Shown here piece after piece: positions 8,567-17,078 of a stretch of DNA of 64,000 nucleotides (within the stretch, counting starts at the first letter, position 1; each line of letters starts with the position of its first letter). The notes under the pieces are model-generated. The model saw nothing but the letters and a program-made list of their open reading frames with translations. It was not told where the DNA came from and did no database searches. The DNA comes from Flavobacterium sandaracinum (GTDB lineage: Bacteria; Bacteroidota; Bacteroidia; Flavobacteriales; Flavobacteriaceae): contig NZ_SMFN01000009.1 of assembly GCF_004349135.1 (NCBI RefSeq), positions 62,001-126,000 of the forward strand. Reading direction: 5' to 3'. The position numbers were made by a program, and so were the translations under genes.

Positions 8567-9360
8567 AATTACTACCAGTAGAAATTATTCAAATAAATCA
8601 AAATAAAATAGATGAAATTGACAAAATCATAAAGTCAATTTACCGTCTTATTATTTATAGTAGGCACCACCTTGACGATGACCTTTTAGACATTTATTTA
8701 GCAGGCTATCATAATCTTAAAGAACTCGTTGGCATCAAAAATGCCCAAATGGAAGCTCAAAACGAAGAAGAAGCCAAAGAGTATTTATTAAATTTAAAAG
8801 TATCGCTGGATTTTGTTGTTGAAGAAATAATTTTACAAAACAATTTTGAAAAGGAAGTTCAGTTATTTCAGCTGTTGCGTTTAGTTTCCCCTGAAACAAA
8901 TGCCATTCACCCCAACCGATACAGGCAAACTCTTGTTCAAGTAGGCGGACATATTTGTCCCGAGCCAACAATAGTTGCTCATTTGGTTTCCGAGCTATTT
9001 TATAAAATTCAATCAATTCAAAACCCTATAATAAGGGCTATTTACTTTCATCACGAGTTAATAAGAATACACCCTTTTGTAGATGGTAATGGACGTGTAA
9101 CAAGAATTGCCAAAAACTGGATGTTGATGTATGACTTATACCCTCCTATATTTATTAATGATGCTTCACAAAAAAAGGAATACATAAACACATTGAGTAA
9201 TAGTTTCAAAGAACTTATGAAACAACCCGACAAATGGAACAACTACACTTCACAGTTTTTTGAACAAGAACTTGACCGCTTATTATATAATGCCAAAATG
9301 CTTTATGAGAGCATTAACCTAACTGGGCAAAATAGAGAAAAACAAATAACAAAACAATAA
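8563..9360 (+). CDS. Fic-family AMP transferase-like protein
   Basis: 265 residues. The core motif HPFVDGNGRVTR starts at His170 and matches the active-site consensus HxFx(D/E)GNGRxxR perfectly, so the enzyme should be able to move AMP or another nucleotide part onto a target. The preceding helix (IIRAIYFHHELIRI) and the following helices fit the Fic fold. The N-terminal 120 residues are helical and of the DUF4172/Fic_N sort seen in larger Fic proteins. No HTH domain is seen. Its start overlaps the TerC stop by 4 bp and its stop is 2 bp before the next start, so it is locked into an envelope-transport operon. That setting is unusual for Fic proteins. The target is unknown. Confidence 0.9.
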   Translation: MKLLPVEIIQINQNKIDEIDKIIKSIYRLIIYSRHHLDDDLLDIYLAGYHNLKELVGIKNAQMEAQNEEEAKEYLLNLKVSLDFVVEEIILQNNFEKEVQLFQLLRLVSPETNAIHPNRYRQTLVQVGGHICPEPTIVAHLVSELFYKIQSIQNPIIRAIYFHHELIRIHPFVDGNGRVTRIAKNWMLMYDLYPPIFINDASQKKEYINTLSNSFKELMKQPDKWNNYTSQFFEQELDRLLYNAKMLYESINLTGQNREKQITKQ

Positions 9361-9362
9361 GA

Positions 9363-9881
9363 ATGGAAACGTATAAAATTCAAATAATTGAAACAATCAT
9401 AGCTGTAATTAGCTTTTTTGCTGTAAAAATAATTTTAATGTATTTCGTTAAACTAACAATTAAAAACTCATACTTCAAAAATGCTGAACAAAATGATGTT
9501 TTAAAAGTAATCAGACTAATATTAATGGTCGTACTTTGTATTATCATAGTGGCTATATGGAGTGTTAAGCAAGAAAACATTTTAATATTTGCAAGTTCGT
9601 TACTTACTGTTTTTGGTGTAGCACTTTTTGCTGAAATGTCCATTCTTACGAATATTACAGCTTGCCTAATTCTTTTTTTCCAACACCCAATAAAAGTTGG
9701 TGATACCATAGCAATAACTTTTGAAGGGAAAGAAACTGAAGGTGAGCTAATAGATATTACTTACTTTTTTATCTTCATAAAAACGCCAAACAGAGGAGTA
9801 TTAACAATCCCAAATGCCTTACTATTAAAAAGTTCATTTTTGGTAGTAGAAAAATCTATCAAAAATGAAGTTAATAAATAA
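9363..9881 (+). CDS. Small MscS-like mechanosensitive channel protein
   Basis: 172 residues: three hydrophobic helices (about 8-28, 46-66 and 72-105), then a small beta domain with the MscS pattern (FFQHPIKVGDTIAI, EGELIDITYFFIFIKTPNRG, LTIPNALLLKSS). Full MscS proteins are about 280 residues; this is a minimal form without the large C-terminal domain. It would open on membrane tension. It overlaps the next gene by 17 bp and follows the Fic gene by 2 bp, completing the transport side of the operon. Confidence 0.82.
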   Translation: METYKIQIIETIIAVISFFAVKIILMYFVKLTIKNSYFKNAEQNDVLKVIRLILMVVLCIIIVAIWSVKQENILIFASSLLTVFGVALFAEMSILTNITACLILFFQHPIKVGDTIAITFEGKETEGELIDITYFFIFIKTPNRGVLTIPNALLLKSSFLVVEKSIKNEVNK

Positions 9882-10602
9882 CAAACGAACGATACTATTT
9901 CTATTGAGTTTTATGATTTATCCTACGATAACTTATGCACAGCAATTCGATTTAGGCTCTTGGAATATATTAAATATCAAATACAATCACAATGACAAAC
10001 TAAGCTTATTTGGCGAAGCACAATTGCGTTCATTAAAATTTTACAACGACTTTCACTATTACGAATATAAAGGCGGTATAAACTACAAAGTTCATAAAAA
10101 TGTAAATTTGACATTAGGAGCAGGTAGCTACCAAACATATAAAGAAGGAGGCAATTTTGTTCTACCAAAAAATAATGACGAATTTAGACTTTGGCCACAG
10201 GTAATACTTTTTCAATCAGTCGGTAAATTTAAAATAGAACAACGATACAGAGCAGAATTGCGATGGACGAGCAATGGCTACCGTAACCGTTTTCGTTATA
10301 GATTAGGTGCATCTTATCCATTTGGGAAAGAACGAAATGGGTACAAACCTTTTCAGACAAGCATTAGTAACGAATTGTTTTTTACCGACAACGAGCCTTA
10401 CTTTGAACGGAACAGAATACAAATGACACTGAACTATAAACCTTCAAAAGGCTCAACAATCCAATTGGGGTACTTACATCAGTTCGACTATAAAATAAAT
10501 GATGAAACAGGTCGGGACTTTCTTGTAGTAGGTTTTTATTTTGAACTGTTCCGAAAATTGGCAACAAAAATAGAAACAGAAAATGAGCTTAAAGACAATT
10601 GA
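9865..10602 (+). CDS. DUF2490 outer-membrane beta-barrel protein (second copy)
   Basis: 245 residues with a signal peptide ending at TITYAQ (about residue 26) and DUF2490-type strands: NDKLSLFGEAQLRS, YEYKGGINYKVHKNVNLTLG, RYRAELRW, RNRFRYRLG, NRIQMTLNYKPSKG and LGYLHQFDYKIN. It overlaps the MscS-like gene by 17 bp. Two different barrels at the two ends of one operon suggest that each pairs with a different inner-membrane partner, or that they form two routes across the outer membrane. This is the last gene before the attC-like site. Confidence 0.82.
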   Translation: MKLINNKRTILFLLSFMIYPTITYAQQFDLGSWNILNIKYNHNDKLSLFGEAQLRSLKFYNDFHYYEYKGGINYKVHKNVNLTLGAGSYQTYKEGGNFVLPKNNDEFRLWPQVILFQSVGKFKIEQRYRAELRWTSNGYRNRFRYRLGASYPFGKERNGYKPFQTSISNELFFTDNEPYFERNRIQMTLNYKPSKGSTIQLGYLHQFDYKINDETGRDFLVVGFYFELFRKLATKIETENELKDN

Positions 10603-10620
10603 CAATATGAGAACGCCAGT

Positions 10621-10678
10621 ACCTAACAGCTAAGCTTTCGTTGCGTGCGTAGCACGAACAATGAAAGCTGTGTTGAAC
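10621..10678. other. attC-like recombination site ending gene block 2
   Basis: The site opens with ACCTAAC (10621-10627, matches RYYYAAC) and closes with GTTGAAC (10672-10678, matches GTTRRRY). In between, AGCTTTCGTTGCGTGC and GCACGAACAATGAAAGCT pair to form a long stem with a small bulge. Total length is 58 bp, at the short end of the known attC range. ACCTAAC is also the exact reverse complement of GTTAGGT at 6234-6240, the start of the same block. That is the expected relation between the two ends of a single integron cassette. No integrase is in the window, so mobility is inferred. Confidence 0.5.
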
Positions 10679-10746
10679 GGAACCACTCTACATCCATACC
10701 TTATGGGTTTTTCGATAAATGTGTAAGAAGAATTTCAAGAGGCATC

Positions 10747-10773
10747 AACGCTAGCTTTTTTTAGGCTAGCGTT
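10747..10773. other. Perfect 9-bp hairpin bordering the truncated HTTM gene
   Basis: AACGCTAGC (10747-10755) and GCTAGCGTT (10765-10773) are exact inverted repeats around a 9-base loop. The AAC...GTT outline resembles the other two block ends, and the following GTTTGGC nearly fits the core box. It lies 8 bp before the first in-frame codon of an HTTM gene that has lost its 5' end, so it probably marks the breakpoint. The stretch 10679-10746 shows no gene. Confidence 0.45.
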
Positions 10774-10780
10774 TGGCGTT

Positions 10781-12067
10781 ATGATGGTTTTAAGTCTAAT
10801 ACGATTTGTGAGTTACGGTTGGATTGATAAATTTTATATCCAACCCCAATTTCACTTTACGTATTATGGTTTTGAGTGGGTAAAGCCTTTAGGAATTTAT
10901 ACTTATTTATTGTTTTTTATTTCAGGATTAGCTGCCTTATTTGTCGCCATTGGATACAAATATAAATTATCGATCATTACCTTTTTCCTGAGCTTTACCT
11001 AAATAGAATTTATGGATAAAACCACTTACCTAAACCATTATTATTTTATTACGGTTGTGAGTTTTATAATGATTTTTCTGCCGGCAAACGCCTATTTTTC
11101 TGTTGATGCCTATAGAAATCCAAAAAGTGCCTTTTAGAAAATCCCGAGTTGGACTATTGATATTTTAAAATTGCTGTTAGGAATTGTCTATTTTTATGCA
11201 GGTATAGCAAAACTCAATTCCGACTGGCTTTTTAAAGCCATGCCACTCAAAATATGGTTGCCAAATAATTCAAATTTACCAATAATTGGTTCTTTATTAA
11301 ACGAGAATTGGGTGCATTATGCTTTCAGTTGGACAGGAATGATGTACGATTTAAGTATTCCTTTTTTATTACTTTATAAAAGAGCCCGATTATTCGCTTT
11401 TGTTTTAGTGGTAGTATTTCATATTTTGACTAGAATTCTTTTCCCAATTGGTGTTTTTCCATTTATAATGATTGTAAGTTCATTGCTCTTTTTTGATGCG
11501 GATTTTCATAAAAAGTGTTTCCTAACTGTTTCAAAATTATTCAATTTCAGTATAACTTTCTTTGAGAACGGAAAAGAAAAAATTCAGAATTTCAATGGGA
11601 TTTATAAAATTAAAATCGCCTTTTTAACCTCTTTTATAACTTTCCAACTACTGTTTCCTTTTCGATATGTATTGTATCCAGACGAATTATTTTGGACAGA
11701 GGAAGGATTTCGGTTTTCGTGGCGCGTGATGCTTATGGAAAAAGCCGGTTATACACAATTTAGTGTTACCGATGCGAAAACAAAAGAAAATATAATGGTA
11801 GATAACAGTCATTTCTTAACCACTTTTCAGGAAAAACAAATGTCTTTTCAACCGGATTTTATTTTGGAATACGCACATTTTTTACACGATTATTACCAAA
11901 AACAAGGTATTTATAACCCGGAAGTTAGAGTAGAAAGCTACGTCGCTCTCAATGGAAGATTAAGTCAAAAATATATCAATCCAACAATAAATTTAACCAA
12001 CGAAAATGAAACATTCCATCACAAAACTTGGATATTACCTTTTAACGATGAAATTAAAGGATTTTAG
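10781..12067 (+). pseudogene. HTTM (gamma-carboxylase-like) membrane protein, truncated with two stops
   Basis: The three open stretches share one frame and read as an HTTM protein: SLIRFVSYGWIDKFYIQP, the DKTTYLNHYYF block, GIVYFYAGIAKLNSDWLFKA and the RVMLMEKAGYTQFSV soluble part. In-frame stops stand at 11000-11002 (TAA, where relatives have a Tyr codon before the DKT block) and 11135-11137 (TAG, probably from a Trp codon). About 20-30 N-terminal residues of the family are missing. HTTM proteins are relatives of vitamin K-dependent carboxylase and in Bacteroidota often precede a FecA-type receptor, as here. The reading frame downstream of the stops is well kept, so the decay is recent. Confidence 0.85.
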
Positions 12068-14477
12068 TTACATCCTGTTTTTATTGTTTACAATAGATAG
12101 TTTTTCCTAATATAAAATTTCAGGAATAACTACAGCTGACGATGGTAGAATACTGGCTTCCGTTGAAGTATATAATAGATCTTCCGGGACTAAATACCTA
12201 TCTAACGCTAAAGGAGAGTTTTCAATAGAGTTTGACAAACCAGGCAATTATGAACTCGTTTTTTACAAAGAAAACTATGCCTTTTTAGAAAAAACAGTTT
12301 CAACATCCGAAGAAAGTATTGTTATTATTTTAGATAAAATCACCAACCTTTCGGAAGTAGTTATCAATAAACAAAAAGAAAAAATATTTGCACTTAATAA
12401 ATTAAAAGATATTGATGAAACGGCCATTTATGCCGGAAAGAAAACCGAAGTAATCTCGTTAAACAAACTTACGGCAAACAAGGCAACCAACAATGCACGT
12501 CAAATATTTGCTCAAGTTGTAGGATTAACAATCAACGAAAGTTCAGATGGAGGTTTACAATTAAGTATTGGTGGACGTGGATTGGATCCAAACCGAACAT
12601 CCAATTTTAATACCCGACAAAACGGTTATGATATCAGTGCCGATGTTTTGGGTTATCCCGAAAGTTATTATGCAACACCTACCGAGGCTCTCGAAAAAAT
12701 TCAAGTAATTCGCGGTGCAGCATCATTGCAATATGGAACCCAATTTGGCGGATTAGTCAATTTTAAATTAAAAACGCCAAGCAAAAAACCATTCGAATTT
12801 ACAACAAGAAATAGCATTGGATCTTATGGTTTGTTTACCAATTTCACTTCATTAAGCGGTACAAAAGATAAATTCAGTTACTATACCTTTTATAATTACA
12901 AGCAAGGAAATGGTTTTAGATCCAATTCTGAATTCGAGAGTAAAAATTATTTTGGAAATTTAAATTATCAATTAAACGATAAAACTTCCTTGCATTTGGA
13001 CTACACTTATTTTAATTATCTAGCCCAACAAGCCGGCGGATTGACCGATGTGATGTTTAACGATAACCCTACACAAAGCAACAGAACCATGAATTGGTTT
13101 GCAGTAAACTGGAACTTATTTGCATTGCGCTTGAAACATAAATTTAATGCTAATGCCGATTTTTCACTGCAATTATTTGGGCTAGATGCTAGCCGCAAAG
13201 CTGTTGGATATCGTTCCAATAGAGTATCTAATCCTGATGTATTAGGAACGGAAAGAGATTTAATAGTAGGGGAATTTGTCAATTGGGGTGCTGAAGCACG
13301 ATTTTTAAAACGGTACAGAATAAAAAACAACACCAGTGCTTTTTTAATTGGAGCCAAATATTACCAATCTGAAAATTCCGGAATTCAAGGTCCGGGAAGC
13401 TCCGGTAGTGATGCCAATTTTAATGTTGCCGATGCAGAATTCCCTTTTTATCAAAATCAATCCAATTATACATATCCGAACTTGAATGTATCTGTTTTTG
13501 GGGAGAATATCTTTAAAATAACACCTAAGTTCTCTATTACTCCAGGTTTTAGATTTGAAAAAATAAAAACACAAGCAGAAGGTTCTTATCGGAAAATAAA
13601 TCTGGATTTAGCAGGAAATGTGATTTTAGACGAAACTAAGTTTGAGAATAATATAAAAGACCGAAACTTTGTTTTAGTAGGAGTTGGATTAAGTTATAAA
13701 CCACGAAACAGAATTGAATTTTATGGAAATGTTTCACAGAACTATCGCTCTGTAACTTTTAATGATATTCGAACCGTAAGTCCAAGTCAGGTGATTGATG
13801 AAAATATTACAGATGAAAAAGGCTATACTTCGGATATTGGAATTCGCGGGCAAATAGGCGACAAAGTAACTTTTGACGCAAGTGTTTACGGATTGTATTA
13901 TGATGATAAAATTGGTGAATATGAAACTAGAAATCCCAATGGTTCAGCAGCAATAGTACGATTCCGAGATAATATTGGAACAGCAGTCACGTATGGTTTT
14001 GAAACGATGTTCGATTGGAGTTTAAATAAAACATTTTTCAAACAAAACGACAACTTTTCTTGGAATGTATTCTCCAATATCGCTATCACCGATTCGGAAT
14101 ATTTAAAATCAGACGCACCAAATATTGAAGGAAATAAGGTAGAGTTTGTTCCGCTTTATAACATTAAGACAGGAATTGGGTATAAAAACTTTATTTCGAG
14201 TGTACAATTTACCTATGTTTCTTCTCAATTTACGGAAGCTAATAACAGTAAAACAGATGTAAATGACAATACGTATGGCATTTTTGGTCAAATTCCAGCC
14301 TATTATGTAGCTGATTTCTCCACCTCCTACAAATGGAAAAACTGTAAATTGGAAGCTGGAATCACCAACTTTACAAACAATAGTTATTTTACAAGAAGAG
14401 CAACTGGCTACCCAGGACCAGGAATAATACCTTCTGATACTAGAACTTTTTACACAACTTTAGAATTTGTGTTTTAG
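12048..14477 (+). pseudogene. FecA-type TonB-dependent receptor with a nonsense codon in its signal peptide
   Basis: The natural start is the ATG at 12048, overlapping the HTTM stop by 20 bp. It gives a signal peptide (MKLKDFSYILFLLFTIDSFS) and then TAA at 12108-12110 where a Gln codon (CAA) would be expected. The same frame then runs uninterrupted for about 789 codons: a carboxypeptidase-like regulatory domain (ISGITTADDGRILASVEVYN), a plug domain (VGLTINESSDGGLQLSIGGR, PTEALEKIQVIRGAASLQYG) and a full 22-strand-type barrel ending in TLEFVF. An internal ATG at 12582 would give a protein without signal or plug start, so that is not a sensible gene. Relatives import ferric citrate-like chelates. 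One base change inactivates it; it may be readable by suppression, but that is speculation. Confidence 0.85.
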
Positions 14478-14596
14478 AGTAATAAAAGCTTACCCTGATC
14501 TTCTCCTAAAGTTGTTGGTAAGTATTAAAATCAGTAAATTACGGGAAGTTGCCTATGAGTATTTTACCGTTCTTTTCATCTCTCCATTTCTTGGAC

Positions 14597-15430
14597 TTAT
14601 ATTTTATTAAAAACGAGTAACGGTACTTTGGCTTTAAAGGAATAATTGGCTGAGTTACTGGAGAAAAATATTTTGTCGAAAAAACTTCTGTTTTGTTGCG
14701 TGAACATAATCATCATGGAAGGTTTTGACTGCTTAATTACCGCCTCTATGTTTGAAATTAAACTCTTGGCCAGATTGATATTTTCGATATGCAGTTTAAT
14801 ATTATGCTTTGAATTTTTTTTTACCAATTCATCTATGGTGTTTTTGTTGGTTGTTATTTCGGCGGGGAAATTGAAATGGAGTATTTCAACTTTTGCCTTT
14901 AATGGCTTCGTGAATTCAATTACTTTTTTCAGTTCATTTTCAAGATTTACAAGATCGGAGGCGTAAATAACGCTCTTTATCTCACTTCGACGATAATTCT
15001 GGGGTACGGCTATAACAGGAACTGTTGAATGGGAGATTAGACTGGAAGTGTTTGTGCCGAATATTTTTTTCAGTTTTCCTGAGCCTCTGGTGCTGATGCA
15101 GATAAAACTGAATTTATTTTCCTGGGCATATTCCCGGATATTGCTGTCCGCAAGAACAGCACTATTTATTATACACTTCTTATTTATAGAAACAACATCC
15201 ATGTCCCTATAAACCGATGCTACAAATTGGTTTAGTTTTTTTTGAATTTTATCCGCTTCTTTCCTTTCATAATCAGCAAAGGCAAGATTGCTTAACGACG
15301 TGAGATTTGCCATGTAGTAGGAATGAAAAAAAGTCAACTCAAATTTATGTTGGGATGCCAATTGAATGGCAAAACGCAAACCTGCTTTTGAATTTGAAGA
15401 AAAATCGGTGGTAACAAGAATTTTATCCAT
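14597..15430 (-). CDS. Tandem universal stress protein (two UspA domains)
   Basis: 277 residues with two Usp domains (about 1-142 and 150-277). The first begins with MDKILVTTDFSSNSKAGLRF and ends with the nucleotide-loop-like STRGSGKLKKIFGTNTSSLI followed by STVPVIAVPQ. The second is more degenerate (SVIYASDLVNLE...MMIMFTQQNRSF) and seems to lack the glycine-rich ATP loop. Proteins of this form are cytoplasmic and accumulate under starvation or stress. It lies 62 bp downstream of the Alx/TerC gene on the same strand and starts a run of stress genes. Confidence 0.88.
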   Translation of the reverse strand: MDKILVTTDFSSNSKAGLRFAIQLASQHKFELTFFHSYYMANLTSLSNLAFADYERKEADKIQKKLNQFVASVYRDMDVVSINKKCIINSAVLADSNIREYAQENKFSFICISTRGSGKLKKIFGTNTSSLISHSTVPVIAVPQNYRRSEIKSVIYASDLVNLENELKKVIEFTKPLKAKVEILHFNFPAEITTNKNTIDELVKKNSKHNIKLHIENINLAKSLISNIEAVIKQSKPSMMIMFTQQNRSFFDKIFFSSNSANYSFKAKVPLLVFNKI

Positions 15431-15492
15431 TATCTTTTATGTTAATTGTTATTATGGCAAAACACTATTCAATTGACCGATTAAATCTATTA

Positions 15493-16404
15493 TCATCTCT
15501 TGCGAGACATCAATGATGCTGCAATGCTCAAGATTAAAATAACGAGAATTACCAACAAAGCAATTTGTATTGGCAATTTGTAGAAATCAGCCAGCAACAT
15601 CTTCAGTCCAACAAATATTAATATCAAAGCAAGTCCCTTCGACAAATACCGAAATTTATCCATCATTCCCGCCAGTGCAAAATACAAAGAGCGCAAGCCA
15701 AGTATTGCAAACACATTTGAAGTATAAACAATAAAATGGTCTTGTGTGATTGCCAGTATTGCAGGAATGCTATCCGCCGCAAAAATCAAATCGGTGGTTT
15801 CAATCAACACCAATACTAAAAATAAAGGCGTTGCAAACCGTTTCCCATCTTGTTTTACAAAAAATTTACCACCATGCAGTTCATTAGTAACAGGCATTAC
15901 TCTTCTGAATAATTTTATAAGGGGATTTTTTTCTGGCTCAATTATTATCTCCTTTTGCTTAAGCATCTTATATCCCGTATAAATCAGTATCGCCCCGAAA
16001 ACATAAATCGTCCAATGGAATTTTTCGAGTAACGCGACTCCCGCAAAAATAAATGCAGCCCGCATTATTAAAGCTCCGATAATTCCCCAAAACAAAATTC
16101 TATGCTGATGGATAGCCGGAATTTTGAAATAAGAAAAAATTAAAACGAATACAAAAATATTATCTACGCTCAATGCTTTTTCAATCACATAACCCGTAAA
16201 AAACTCCAATGCTTTTACCTCGCCTTGCCAGTAATAAATAAGCCCATTGAAACACATGGCAAGTGTTATCCAAACCCCCGTCCAAATCATGGCTTCTTTA
16301 ATGCTTACTTCATGCGCTTTGCGGTTAAACACCCCTAAATCCAATGCCAGCATCAGCAGTACAAATACGTTAAAACCAATCCAAAAACTCAAATCCGTTT
16401 GCAT
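15493..16404 (-). CDS. TerC/Alx-family membrane protein
   Basis: 303 residues, eight to nine membrane helices, with the Alx/TerC markers: LDLGVFNRKAHEVSIKEA at the N-terminus, GYVIEKALSVDNIFVFVLIF (residues 71-90) and IETTDLIFAADSIPAILAIT in the second half, plus SNVFAILGLRSLYFAL. E. coli Alx and its relatives export manganese and respond to alkaline pH. This is a different branch from the short TerC at 7856-8566. It is followed by a UspA gene and preceded by a 300-bp non-coding stretch with an IS4 relic. No riboswitch of the yybP-ykoY kind could be made out before its start. Confidence 0.92.
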   Translation of the reverse strand: MQTDLSFWIGFNVFVLLMLALDLGVFNRKAHEVSIKEAMIWTGVWITLAMCFNGLIYYWQGEVKALEFFTGYVIEKALSVDNIFVFVLIFSYFKIPAIHQHRILFWGIIGALIMRAAFIFAGVALLEKFHWTIYVFGAILIYTGYKMLKQKEIIIEPEKNPLIKLFRRVMPVTNELHGGKFFVKQDGKRFATPLFLVLVLIETTDLIFAADSIPAILAITQDHFIVYTSNVFAILGLRSLYFALAGMMDKFRYLSKGLALILIFVGLKMLLADFYKLPIQIALLVILVILILSIAASLMSRKR

Positions 16405-16710
16405 ACTTGTACTTGTTTAATTTTTCGACTCCTCTTGTTTTACCAAATTCATTTGGTCGATTTTTACGGTTTACCAAAATGTTTGTCTATTGAATCTTAC
16501 TAAAATACTTTTCTATAACGATGGTCTGACAGTCTGCGTCTACAAGCTGTTCGGGATTTACTTGTACAAACTGTATTGAACGAAAACGCTTCTTAAAGGT
16601 AATGAACTTTTTGGCAAATGCCTAACAAAATTTTATAGCATGAAAAAACTTGATGCTTGTATGAATCCTTTATAGTTTGTAATACCTATACTATTGATTA
16701 TAGTCATATT
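16405..16710. other. Non-coding stretch with a 42-codon coding-like remnant
   Basis: No gene with a start codon is present. On the minus strand about 16493-16620, a 42-codon frame between stops reads like real protein (FKKRFRSIQFVQVNPEQLVD, ending SKIQ), which suggests the tail of a lost gene. I do not recognise the family. The rest is AT-rich spacer before the Alx/TerC gene and should contain its promoter. Confidence 0.35.
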
Positions 16711-16875
16711 TCATATTCTATTGTTTATATTCGGTTCGATTTTTTTTTCTATAATACTCTGTAAGTTTGACACAAATGTTGCGGCATAAAAACCTTGTTC
16801 AATACTCCAAACTGTATGACCTCTAAATTGTTCAAATTGTTGCTGTGTTGTTTCACAGTAATTGCCAAAGTAGTT
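16711..16875 (-). pseudogene. IS4-type transposase C-terminal relic
   Basis: A 54-codon frame without start reads NYFGNYCETTQQQFEQFRGH, then TVWSIEQGFYAATFVSNLQS and a stop at 16711. The pattern FxGHxxxxIxQxFYAxxFxSNLQS is the well-known C-terminal block of IS4-family transposases (after the catalytic Glu). Upstream sequence is replaced by the neighbouring gene, so only this fragment survives. Confidence 0.55.
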
Positions 16876-16883
16876 TCATGAGT

Positions 16884-17078
16884 TCAGTGTTTATGTTTTT
16901 TTATTTCATCGGCATAAGGATCATATCCATCTTGTTTTAGGTTTTTGTTGATTGGTTCACAAAACATTTCATTTACTATGCTACAATCCATTCTTCCTCC
17001 TTGTAAAACACTTCTTGACAACAAGTTTTTCCTCGCATATAAAACATGTACTTCACAACAAGTATTACATCTTAACAT
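16884..17078 (-). CDS. Small Cys-rich protein overlapping the P-type ATPase gene
   Basis: The likely start is the ATG at 17078, which overlaps the end of the cation ATPase by 14 bp, giving 64 residues. Cysteines are grouped as RCNTCC near the N-terminus and single Cys in MDCS and MFCEP, and the C-terminus is charged and His-rich (ADEIKKHKH). Such a layout could bind a metal or a redox partner. I know no family for it. The overlap suggests coupling with the ATPase. Coding status is uncertain, but the frame is closed by a clear stop and does not copy the neighbouring frame. Confidence 0.45.
   Translation of the reverse strand: MLRCNTCCEVHVLYARKNLLSRSVLQGGRMDCSIVNEMFCEPINKNLKQDGYDPYADEIKKHKH

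Noticed and set aside
8563..9360. Fic-type toxin-antitoxin pair
   Set aside because: No small antitoxin gene is next to it; the neighbours are a TerC and an MscS-like gene.
12582..14477. Intact TonB receptor starting at the internal ATG
   Set aside because: The frame is open far upstream and encodes the regulatory and plug domains; the true start at 12048 is separated by a nonsense codon, so the gene is a pseudogene.
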